From Deltaproteobacteria bacterium (GTDB taxonomy: Bacteria > Desulfobacterota > Binatia > UBA12015): a stretch of 33,800 nucleotides of DNA. Shown here in pieces: positions 15,208-22,613 of the stretch. Every line of letters starts with the position of its first letter. The first letter of the stretch is position 1. A program made the position numbers and the translations under genes. The notes beneath the pieces are model-generated. The model did not search any database and was not told the DNA's origin. It saw nothing but the letters and a program-made list of their open reading frames with translations. The stretch is from assembly GCA_029262355.1 (NCBI GenBank), contig JAJCZO010000063.1, positions 1-33,800 of the forward strand, read 5' to 3'.

Positions 15208-16598
15208 GCGCCCCTGTCGTCACGAAAGCGCTTCGGCTTGGGCGACGTCTCGATCTCGGTCATCTCATCTAGCTCTCCCGGTGCGGCAAGGGCAACGCGA
15301 ATCCGCACCCCGAGGCGTTCTTTGAGACGTGCTTCCGCTCCGGAGACAATGTCGTCTCGCCCAGGGCAGTCGAGCGGGGCGACGAGGTGGACGATCATCT
15401 CGTCGCGGTTCCCCTCGCGCACCGCGCGTACGAAGTAGTCCGTCTCGAGCCGTGCGTCGTCCAGGGCGATCTCACCCACCGCCTCCGGCCAGATGTTCAC
15501 GCCCCGGAGCTTCACCATGTTGTCGGCCCGGCCGGCGAACGGTCCCATACGACGGAGCCAGCTTCCGCATTTGCACCGCTCGCGCGGATAGAGGAACGAG
15601 AGATCCATGATGTTGTAGCGAAACTGCGGACTGCCGGTCTTGTAGATCTCGGTCACGCACAAGGCGCCCTGCTCACCGTCCGACAGCTCTTCACCCGTCT
15701 CTGGGTTCACGATCTGCACCACGAAAGCATCTTCGAAGATGTGGGGGCCGTCGTGCTCGGGGCATTCCACCGCCACCCATTGCACCTCGTGGAAGCCGTA
15801 CGACTCGAAACACTGGGCGCCCCATGTTGCCTCGAGCTTGTCGCGATCCCCAATGTTGGGAAGCGCCTGGATGTTGAAATCTGCCCGCGGGTCGAGGCCC
15901 ATCTCGCGGGCCATGTCGGCCAAGCGCAACATATAGTCGCCGGTCGTGAGGATCGCGGTCGCCCGATACTGGTGCGCCAGCTCCACCTGGCGACGGGTGC
16001 TCGTGACGTTCCCCGTACCGGTGGTCAGAACCACGCAGTTCAGCCAACGGTGCAGAGCCTCGTCGAATGCGAACGCACCGTTGTGGGTCGAGTAGGCCCA
16101 CGCGTTCACCACGACATCGCCGGGCCGGATCCCCTGAAGGTAGAGCGCTCGCGCCATCAGGATCGCACCCGCATCGCGATCCCACTGCGTGTACAGGGTC
16201 GGGCGCGGCGCACCCGTAGTCGCACCGGACATGAAGATCCGGATTGGCTCGCTTCGAGCGCCGGCCAACGATGCCCCTTGGTAGTCGCCAAGAGGCGGAT
16301 GCTCTTCGATGCTCCGCCGCAGGTCGTCGACCGTGTAGGCCGGGACCCTCCGGAGGTCGTCCAAGGTTCGGAGCTGTCCGGGCTGAAAGCCGGCTTGCTC
16401 CCAGCGCCGACGGAAGAACGGGACTTCGTAGGCTTGCTGGGCTCGCCGCTGGAGAGAGGCGAGCTGGCGACGCTCGATCTCTTCGAGAGAAGCGAGGTAA
16501 CCGCCGTCGAAGTACTCGGGCGGAGGTTCGTGGACCCGCATCAACGCCGAGTAGTCCACGACTTCGAACGGCCGGCGGAACGCCCCTGGGGTGCCCAC
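15204..16598 (-). CDS. Phenylacetate-CoA ligase-like (PaaK family) adenylating enzyme
   Basis: Acyl-adenylate forming enzyme of 464 aa. The phosphate loop is IFMSGATTGAPRPTLY near residue 125. The adenine/acyl pocket region is CFESYGFHEVQWVAVECPEH with the following GPHIFEDAF. The Cys-rich hinge is RCKCGSWLRRMG, then GRADNMVKLRGVNIWP before the C-terminal domain, exactly the PaaK layout. It should activate a carboxylic acid with ATP and CoA. PaaK itself uses phenylacetate, but many homologues use other aryl or alkyl acids. The start is GTG 16598, overlapping the stop of the chimeric gene upstream by one base (TAGTG). A much longer in-frame reading to 17321 is rejected because it runs through the hydrolase gene. 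Confidence 0.9.
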   Translation of the reverse strand: MGTPGAFRRPFEVVDYSALMRVHEPPPEYFDGGYLASLEEIERRQLASLQRRAQQAYEVPFFRRRWEQAGFQPGQLRTLDDLRRVPAYTVDDLRRSIEEHPPLGDYQGASLAGARSEPIRIFMSGATTGAPRPTLYTQWDRDAGAILMARALYLQGIRPGDVVVNAWAYSTHNGAFAFDEALHRWLNCVVLTTGTGNVTSTRRQVELAHQYRATAILTTGDYMLRLADMAREMGLDPRADFNIQALPNIGDRDKLEATWGAQCFESYGFHEVQWVAVECPEHDGPHIFEDAFVVQIVNPETGEELSDGEQGALCVTEIYKTGSPQFRYNIMDLSFLYPRERCKCGSWLRRMGPFAGRADNMVKLRGVNIWPEAVGEIALDDARLETDYFVRAVREGNRDEMIVHLVAPLDCPGRDDIVSGAEARLKERLGVRIRVALAAPGELDEMTEIETSPKPKRFRDDRGA

Positions 16599-16852
16599 TA
16601 TGACGACGCCTCCTCGAACGTCGAGGGCATGTGGCTCTCCGGGAAGCGGTAGAAATCCACCGCATTCTCCCAGAGGATCTTCCGCTTGCTCTCGTCCGAG
16701 AACCTCTCCTGCCGGCGACAGAAAACCACCAGATGGCTGAGAAGCGCCGACTCCACCTCTACAACCATCTCCGCCGAGGAAGGCTCGCGCAGATCGACAC
16801 CCAGGACTTCGGCGCCGACCAGAGCCGTGAGAGGACGTATCTCGATGGACAC
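16598..16852 (-). pseudogene. In-frame chimera: TauD N-terminus joined to amidohydrolase C-terminus
   Basis: Short reading frame of 84 aa that looks like two gene ends joined. Residues 2-48 match the start of TauD/TfdA 2OG-Fe(II) dioxygenases (RPLTALVGAEVLGVDL ... LLSHLVVFCRRQ). Residues 49-71 match the last helices of Amidohydro_2 proteins (ERFSDESKRKILWENAV then FYRFPES). Everything between is missing, including the TauD HxD...H iron site and the amidohydrolase metal site, so neither activity can remain. The junction lies near 16705-16715, and the frame stays open across it. It starts at GTG 16852 and runs into the PaaK-like gene with a one-base overlap. An ancestral tauD-amidohydrolase-ligase operon with an internal deletion explains this best; a metagenome assembly join is the alternative. 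Confidence 0.72.
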
Positions 16853-16932
16853 CCGAGCAATACACCCAGAAGGTCCGGTCGAGGCAAGTCTCGACCGATC
16901 CACCGCCGCGCCGGCGGCCGTCGAGCACCCCT

Positions 16933-17934
16933 CTACTTGCCGAGGAAATCTCGAAGGATGCGTGTGGTCTGCTGCGGGTTCTCGAAGACGAAGTAGTGCC
17001 CCGCATCGAGAAACGCGACGGTCGCATCAGGCATCGTGCCCTCGATGCCCTCGTAAAACTCTCGTGGTTGCCGCGGATCGTGCTCGCCCTGCAACACCAG
17101 AACAGGGAAGCGCCAGCTCGACATGAGCCCTGTACGGCGATCCACCCATTCGGTGTGCGACGAAGAGGACTGAAAGTACCGCGCGACTGCAGCGCCCACG
17201 CCGGGGTGGCTCCATTCCCGCGCCGTACGCCGCACGTCTTGCCCAGGAATCGGGTGATGGCAGAACCCGGAGTACGCTGCGGCAACCAGCAGGGAGGGCA
17301 GGCGAAGCACTTGCCCGCCAAGTGGATCGGCGAACCACCGCTCGTGAGCCACCAGCGCCTCGTTGAAGTGATAAAGATGCTGCTGGCCGCGAACGTAGCG
17401 TCGCACCCGATACGGATGCTCCGCCCCGAGATGGTCGCCGATGACCGACCCGCGGCCGTGCGCCACCAAATTCACGCGATCGAGACCCAGCACATCGAAT
17501 AGCGCGACCAGCTGTTGCGCAACGCCCTCGGCCCGGTAGTCACCAGGAGTCTTCTGAGTCTGGCCGTAGCCCTTCAGGTCGATCGCGATCACTCGGCGAT
17601 CGCGGGCCAGGTCATCCATCTGGCGATGCCACATATACCAGGAGTCGGGCAGGCCATGGAGGAAGACCACTGGCTCGCCGTCGCCCGCTTCGACATAGTG
17701 CCAGCGGATCGTGCCACTGTCGCCTGGGGCATCTGCAAAGCGGTGCACGGCACGGGTCGTACCCAAGACCTCGACATCGCCGTCGCGGTTGGGCGACGGG
17801 CGGCCGGCCGCCAACAGCGTCGCCGCTTGCTGGAGGCTTGGCCAAAGACGGACCGGCACACCCAGCCCATTGCCGTTCGTGTGTCCGATTCCACTCAGAC
17901 GCACCGGGAGTTCTGTATGGCGCAGCTCTTCCAT
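16933..17934 (-). CDS. Alpha/beta hydrolase-fold protein lacking the nucleophile
   Basis: Protein of 333 aa with the epoxide hydrolase/haloalkane dehalogenase-like fold. The oxyanion strand is VVFLHGLPDSWYMWHRQMDD, the acid is Asp286 in LQGEHDPRQP, and the catalytic His is His313 in LDAGHYFVF. At the nucleophile elbow the sequence is LVAHGRGSVIG where relatives read LVGHSMGG or LVGHDWGG. The Ser/Asp position is therefore Gly160 (codon 17457-17455) in a gap-free alignment. Classical hydrolysis seems impossible unless the following Ser162 substitutes. The start ATG 17934 is chosen because the upstream extension is Arg-rich and lies in the carbonic anhydrase gene. It is 68 nt downstream of the SulP fusion and 80 nt before the chimeric gene. 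Confidence 0.88.
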   Translation of the reverse strand: MEELRHTELPVRLSGIGHTNGNGLGVPVRLWPSLQQAATLLAAGRPSPNRDGDVEVLGTTRAVHRFADAPGDSGTIRWHYVEAGDGEPVVFLHGLPDSWYMWHRQMDDLARDRRVIAIDLKGYGQTQKTPGDYRAEGVAQQLVALFDVLGLDRVNLVAHGRGSVIGDHLGAEHPYRVRRYVRGQQHLYHFNEALVAHERWFADPLGGQVLRLPSLLVAAAYSGFCHHPIPGQDVRRTAREWSHPGVGAAVARYFQSSSSHTEWVDRRTGLMSSWRFPVLVLQGEHDPRQPREFYEGIEGTMPDATVAFLDAGHYFVFENPQQTTRILRDFLGK

Positions 17935-18002
17935 ACGGGTTCTGTCGATGGCGGTACCATGACGGTTTCGGCCTACACCAGCCTCTTCCTTAGGGCCCCC
18001 AA

Positions 18003-20216
18003 TCAGGACGGATCGAGGAACTCCACCTCGCCGGTCGACACGTCGTATACGGCGCCCACCAGCGTCAAGGTCCCCGCGTCGAGCATGGCGCGGAGCGTTC
18101 CGCTCCGCTCGCGAATCTGCTGCATCGACTGGCGCACGTTCAGGAGCGTGACCCTCTGCATGAAGTCGACGTTGTCTGCGGTGCGGTTCGACGCCGTCGC
18201 CGTTTCGGCCCGCACCGCCTCGGCGATGGGGCTCACGATGGCGCCGAGATTGTCGCACGGGGGCTCATGGCCGGGGAGGCCCGCCTCCGCGTCGACCGTC
18301 GCACGTACGGCGCCGCACCTCGTGTGACCTAGAACCAGGAGAAGCTTTACCCCGGCGATCGCGCAGCCGTATTCCATGCTGCCGAGCGCCTGCTCCGAAA
18401 CGATGTTGCCTGCGACACGAATGCTGAACAGATCACCGACACCACAGTCGAAGATGGTTTCGGTCGCGACCCGCGAATCCATGCAGGCAAGCACCGCCGC
18501 GAGCGGATACTGCCCCTGCGCCGTGAGGCCGATCTCGCCCGCCCAGTCGCGAGCCAGCGTGTCACCACGCGAGAACCGCGCGTTGCCCTCTTTCAACAGC
18601 TGAAGCGCTTGGGCCGCGGTGGTCCGCTCTTGCCGCTCCCGAGTCGACGCATCCGCGTACTTGATCTTGTCGTCGGTCGGATACGGGTCCTCGAAGCCAA
18701 CCCGAGTCACCTCGATCTCATGAACTGGGGCGATCTCGGCTTCGAACTCGCGCAGAACGACCTCGATATCCCTATCCATGTAGGCCGTGCGACGGGCATC
18801 CAATTCGACCCGGCTCCCGTCGGGAATGGCCCGCAGGTTTGCCACGAGGGCTGCGCGGCTCAGGAAGGTCACCTGACTCGCCAGCTCGATACGAAGCACG
18901 TCGCCCCCCTCGCGTTGCTCGGTGATCTTGCGCAACGGACGGTTCAAATTCGCGTACAGAATGAAAGAGAAGGCGACCAACATTCCGATCAAGATGCCGA
19001 CGAGTAGATCGGTCAGGACGATCGCGACGATGGTTACGAGGAACGGCAGAAACTGGCTGCGCCCCTGAGCGTACATCTCGCGGAAGATTGCGGGCGTGGC
19101 CAGCTTGAAACCGGTCACCATGAGGACCGCGGCCAGGCACGACAGGGGGATGAGGTTCAGGATCTCGGGCAGCAATACGACCAGCACGAGCAGCAACGCG
19201 CCGTGAACGAAGCTCGCAAGGCGAGTCTGCCCACCGGCGCTGATGCCGACCGAGCTTCGGACGACGACCGATGTGATCGGCAGTCCACCGAGCATGCCCG
19301 CGGTAATGTTGCCGATTCCCTGAGCCACCAGCTCGCGGTTCGGCGGTGATGCGCGCTTCTGCGGATCGAGCTTGTCCACCGCCTCGAGGTTCAGGAGCGT
19401 CTCGAGGCTCGCCACGACGGCGATCGTGACGGCCGCGACATAGGTCTTCGGATTCGTCATCGCAGCGAAGTCAGGCGCGTGGAGCTCTCCAAAGAATCCA
19501 ACCAGCGAATCACTCACCGGCACCTGGACCAGGTGCGCCGCACCGACCGACCACACTCCACCCACCCCGTCGAGCGCCGTGCCGAGAGCCACACCCGTGA
19601 CCACGACGGCCAGCGGGGCGGGAACCACCGTTCGCCTGAGCGGCGTGCGATCCCAGAAGACCAGCAGGGCGAACGAGGCCAACCCCACGAGAGTCGGGCC
19701 CAGGTGGACGTCGAACATTGCCCGCGCCAACTCGGTGAAGCTATTTTCACCATCGAGCTGGTGAAAACTCATGTCTCCGAGCCAGTCGTCATCGTGTCCG
19801 AAGAGGTGGGGAATCTGCTTCAGGATGAGGATGATGCCGATCGCGGATAGCAATCCCTTGATGACACTCGTGGGGAAGAATGCCGCGAGAGAACCCGCTC
19901 GCATCACCCCGGCAATGAGCTGAAGGACACCAGCCAGAATAACCGCGACGAGGAACGCATCGAACGACCCCAACGCGGTCACCTGCGCCGCTACGATCGC
20001 AGTCAGGCCCGCGGCCGGTCCGCTGATGCTCGTGTGGGAGCCGCTGAGCCACGCCACCAGGACGCCGCCGACGACCCCGGCCATGATGCCGGCAATCAGC
20101 GGAGCGCCAGATGCCAGGGCAACGCCGAGGCACAGCGGGAGCGCGACGAGGAATACGACCACGCCTGCCGCTGCGTCCTGCGGCAGGCTCTTCAGATAGT
20201 TCGGATTGGGATTCAC
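18003..20216 (-). CDS. SulP family anion transporter fused to beta-carbonic anhydrase
   Basis: Fusion of 737 aa. Residues 1-420 form a SulP membrane domain (AAGVVVFLVALPLCLGVALA at the start, SGPAAGLTAIVAAQ near 65, GGLPITSVVVRSSVGISAGG near 310). A STAS-like region follows at about 435-515. The C-terminal 200 residues are a beta-carbonic anhydrase with zinc ligands Cys578 and Asp580 in ACMDSRV, plus His631 and Cys634 in GHTRCGAV. Such fusions are thought to couple bicarbonate transport to CO2/HCO3- interconversion at the inner membrane. All zinc ligands are present, so the enzyme should be active. ATG 20216 begins MNPNPNYLK. It is monocistronic or leads into the alpha/beta hydrolase gene 68 nt downstream. 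Confidence 0.95.
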   Translation of the reverse strand: MNPNPNYLKSLPQDAAAGVVVFLVALPLCLGVALASGAPLIAGIMAGVVGGVLVAWLSGSHTSISGPAAGLTAIVAAQVTALGSFDAFLVAVILAGVLQLIAGVMRAGSLAAFFPTSVIKGLLSAIGIILILKQIPHLFGHDDDWLGDMSFHQLDGENSFTELARAMFDVHLGPTLVGLASFALLVFWDRTPLRRTVVPAPLAVVVTGVALGTALDGVGGVWSVGAAHLVQVPVSDSLVGFFGELHAPDFAAMTNPKTYVAAVTIAVVASLETLLNLEAVDKLDPQKRASPPNRELVAQGIGNITAGMLGGLPITSVVVRSSVGISAGGQTRLASFVHGALLLVLVVLLPEILNLIPLSCLAAVLMVTGFKLATPAIFREMYAQGRSQFLPFLVTIVAIVLTDLLVGILIGMLVAFSFILYANLNRPLRKITEQREGGDVLRIELASQVTFLSRAALVANLRAIPDGSRVELDARRTAYMDRDIEVVLREFEAEIAPVHEIEVTRVGFEDPYPTDDKIKYADASTRERQERTTAAQALQLLKEGNARFSRGDTLARDWAGEIGLTAQGQYPLAAVLACMDSRVATETIFDCGVGDLFSIRVAGNIVSEQALGSMEYGCAIAGVKLLLVLGHTRCGAVRATVDAEAGLPGHEPPCDNLGAIVSPIAEAVRAETATASNRTADNVDFMQRVTLLNVRQSMQQIRERSGTLRAMLDAGTLTLVGAVYDVSTGEVEFLDPS

Positions 20217-20239
20217 TGCGTCAAAGACGATAGCTGATG

Positions 20240-20271
20240 AAAAAAAAGGGGGCAGCCATCCGGCGCCCCCC
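20240..20271 (-). terminator. Rho-independent terminator after the ebo-type cluster
   Basis: On the minus strand a GGGGGC arm (20270-20265) pairs with GCCCCC (20253-20248) across a loop of 11 bases, and eight T residues follow at 20247-20240. It is placed to end transcripts arriving from the ebo-type genes and the small gene at 20303-20512, just before the SulP fusion begins. Confidence 0.88.
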
Positions 20272-20302
20272 TTTCATCGGCCGATCGCGGGCCGAGCTTG
20301 CG

Positions 20303-20512
20303 TCAAGACGGCTCGGTCTCCTGGCAGTCTACCGGGGCCGGCTTGAAGTACGTCGCGGTGGACTTGCCATCCGGACTCCTGTGCTGGCGACTCTCCCATT
20401 TCTTGGCTCCGTCACGCTCGGCCTTCGTGTCGCCAGCGGATTCGCCCGTAAGCGCGTAAGGCGGAGTAGGGGCCGTGGGGCTCGTACGCTTCGCGATCGG
20501 AGGCGAGCGCAT
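20303..20512 (-). CDS. Small hypothetical protein, 69 aa
   Basis: Short hydrophilic reading frame between eboC (ends 20536) and the terminator at 20240-20271. Codon third positions are mostly G or C, as in neighbouring genes. The sequence is rich in Lys, Ser, Thr and Pro, with AKKWESRQHRSPDGKSTATY in the second half and one Cys near the end. There is no signal peptide or membrane helix, and the ribosome binding site is weak. No family was recognised. It would be the last gene of the cluster transcript. If it is not a gene, 20217-20535 contains only the terminator. Confidence 0.4.
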   Translation of the reverse strand: MRSPPIAKRTSPTAPTPPYALTGESAGDTKAERDGAKKWESRQHRSPDGKSTATYFKPAPVDCQETEPS

Positions 20513-20535
20513 AGGCGGATGCCGTGCCTCCGCCC

Positions 20536-21246
20536 TCAATCCCCGCGCACGTATCGCTGACCGAAGCGGGTCGCGAACAAGGCGGCGACACCGACGACGA
20601 GCCAGCCCGGCCCGACGAAGATTGCCAAGATCAATCCGTCGAGAGCCGCCATGCCAGCGATCATCCAAGGAATCAGCGGGAAGCCGTAACGCTCGCCTCG
20701 TTGGTTCTCGTATCGCGCGACCACGGTCACACCGAGAGTCCAGAGGAACGAGGCGACCCCTCCAACCACGACCAAGCCCGGGACGCCCCCGGTCAGCGCC
20801 CAACCCGTGATCACGAACACGAGAGTCCGCGTCGCGGCCATCAAAAGTACGCTCGCCGCAAACTCCTTGTGCCACCGGTCGTATACGTAGATCACCAGGA
20901 GAAGCGCGATGCCGGGAATCAGCGCGGTCGGAACCGGGGAGAACACGAGGGCCCCGAGGCCGATGCCAACCAGCCCCGCGCCGAGCCGACGTGCCTGCTC
21001 TTTGGTGATCGCGCCCGAGGGAATCGGTCGAAAGGGCTGGTCGCGCTCGTCGTATTCTCGATCGAAGTAGTCGTTCAGCACCATTCCGCCGCAGTACGAG
21101 GCCGACAAGGCGATCATCAGCAACAGCACGGCAGAGGGCGGCGGGTGCGCCTGCGCGAGCAGCGCGGCGGCGAGAACGTTCATCCACACCGTCGGTACGT
21201 TGCTCACGCGGCAGATCACGAGCAGCGTCTTGAGATGCTCGTTCAT
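20536..21246 (-). CDS. eboC: UbiA-like prenyltransferase, EboC type
   Basis: Membrane protein of 236 aa with about seven to eight hydrophobic helices. It shows the first Asp-rich prenyl-diphosphate motif NDYFDREYDERDQPFRP near residue 60 and a reduced second motif YVYDRWHKE near 120, then RTLVFVITGW. UbiA proteins attach isoprenoid chains to aromatic or other acceptors. EboC-type members sit in ebo clusters, where the acceptor is unknown. The start ATG 21246 lies 2 nt after the EboF stop; a TTG at 21252 would overlap it. The weak second Asp motif may mean altered catalysis. It is the seventh gene of the cluster and precedes the terminator region. Confidence 0.85.
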   Translation of the reverse strand: MNEHLKTLLVICRVSNVPTVWMNVLAAALLAQAHPPPSAVLLLMIALSASYCGGMVLNDYFDREYDERDQPFRPIPSGAITKEQARRLGAGLVGIGLGALVFSPVPTALIPGIALLLVIYVYDRWHKEFAASVLLMAATRTLVFVITGWALTGGVPGLVVVGGVASFLWTLGVTVVARYENQRGERYGFPLIPWMIAGMAALDGLILAIFVGPGWLVVGVAALFATRFGQRYVRGD

Positions 21247-21248
21247 CT

Positions 21249-22613
21249 TCAATCCAGGAACACGTGATCGAGAATGCGATCACGAACGGATGTCGCCGCC
21301 ATCGACGAACCCCGCACGAAGCGCGGCTCCGAGCTCAGGAAGACGGGCGCATCCGCATCTGGAGTGACGAGACCGTGCGAACCCTTCACCAGTCCGGGAT
21401 CCAGTGGAGTCACCTCCATCGTGTAGCGAAAGCCGAGCGCCTTGCGCGCGAGCGACATCCCAACGTTCAAGTACGGCAGCGTGATCTCGGGATCGATGTA
21501 GAGCTCGCAGGGGTCGAAACCCGGCTTGCGGTGAATCTCGACCATCCGGGCGTAGTCGGGCGCCTTGTCGTCATCGAGCCAAAAGTAGTAGGCGAACCAG
21601 CTATCCGGCTCGGCCAGCAGAACGACCTCTCCGGATCGATGGTGATCGAGGCCATACGCGCGTTTGCCTTCGTCATCCAGAACCGCGCCGATTCCGGGTA
21701 GCCCCGTGAAGAGCTCGCGCACTGCTGCGCGATCGGACTCGTCGCGAACGTAGACATGCGCGATCTGGTGATCCACCACCGCAAACGCCCGACAGGAGCC
21801 CTGATCGAGGTACTCCAGACCCAGGTCGACTTTCACCTCGAGCATCCCCGCGTCGCGCAGCACACGGTTGGGGTACACCGGCCGACTCACCGGCACGATC
21901 CCGTACTCCGAGAGGAGGATCAGCCGGGATCCCTTGTCGCGAAAGTGATCGATCAGCCCACCAACGACCTGGTCGATCTCTCCGAGGTCTTTCGAAAGGT
22001 CGGCCTTCGGCCCCTCGCGCTGCAGGCAATAGTCGAGGTGTGGCAGATAAACGAGCTGCAGGGTCGGCGCGTAGCGCGCCTCTACCTCCATCGCGGATCT
22101 CGCGATCCAGTCCGACGACTCGATCGAGGTGTTCGGCCCCCAGAAGTTGAACAGCGGGAATGTGCCGAACTTCTCGTTGAACTCGTCGCGCAAGTGGAGA
22201 GGATACGCGTAGAAGTCCGGCAGCTTCAGACCATCCGCGCAGTAGAGAGGCCGCGGTGTCAGCGACACGTCGGCCCTCGTGTTCATGGCGTACCACCAGA
22301 ACGTATTGGCGCAGGTGAACGACGCGTCTTTCGCTCGCCCCACGTCCCAGAGCTTGTCGCCCTGCACGAGACGATTCGACTGACGCCACAGCCAGATCTC
22401 GGAAAGGTCCCGAAAGTACCAGCCGTTGGCGACGATCCCGTGATCCGATGGCGCGAGGCCCGTCATGTAGGTGCTCTGGGCGGTACACGTCACGGCGGGC
22501 ACGACCGCGTCGATCGTCGCCCTGTCGCTCGCAAACGCGGCGATCCTCGGCGTGTGTTCTCCGATCAGCGACGGCGTGAGACCGACGACGTCAAGGACGA
22601 CGGTGCGATGCAT
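21249..22613 (-). CDS. eboF: Alkaline phosphatase/nucleotide pyrophosphatase superfamily, EboF type
   Basis: Protein of 454 aa of the alkaline phosphatase superfamily. It starts VVLDVVGLTPSLI, with VVPAVTCTAQSTYMTGLAPS near residue 40 supplying the Thr/Ser nucleophile region, then SDHGIVANGWYFRD. LPHLDYCLQREGP near 190, LSEYGIVPVS near 240 and KGSHGLVTPD near 420 give the remaining metal-site Asp, His and Glu positions. There is no signal peptide, so it should act in the cytoplasm. It is the family named EboF in ebo clusters, with unknown substrate. ATG 22613 overlaps the EboE stop by one base (TAATG). An alternative longer start at 22634 would lie inside EboE. Confidence 0.88.
   Translation of the reverse strand: MHRTVVLDVVGLTPSLIGEHTPRIAAFASDRATIDAVVPAVTCTAQSTYMTGLAPSDHGIVANGWYFRDLSEIWLWRQSNRLVQGDKLWDVGRAKDASFTCANTFWWYAMNTRADVSLTPRPLYCADGLKLPDFYAYPLHLRDEFNEKFGTFPLFNFWGPNTSIESSDWIARSAMEVEARYAPTLQLVYLPHLDYCLQREGPKADLSKDLGEIDQVVGGLIDHFRDKGSRLILLSEYGIVPVSRPVYPNRVLRDAGMLEVKVDLGLEYLDQGSCRAFAVVDHQIAHVYVRDESDRAAVRELFTGLPGIGAVLDDEGKRAYGLDHHRSGEVVLLAEPDSWFAYYFWLDDDKAPDYARMVEIHRKPGFDPCELYIDPEITLPYLNVGMSLARKALGFRYTMEVTPLDPGLVKGSHGLVTPDADAPVFLSSEPRFVRGSSMAATSVRDRILDHVFLD

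Noticed and set aside
15387-16652. Long plus-strand open frame of 421 codons
   Set aside because: It lies antisense to the PaaK-like ligase, whose motifs are unmistakable. High GC keeps the reverse frame open.
16599-17321. N-terminal extension of the PaaK-like ligase to 705 residues
   Set aside because: It would run through the alpha/beta hydrolase and chimera genes and has no protein-like pattern. The GTG at 16598 fits family length.
20217-20300. Terminator acting for plus-strand transcripts
   Set aside because: Only three T residues follow the stem on the plus strand, against eight on the minus strand.
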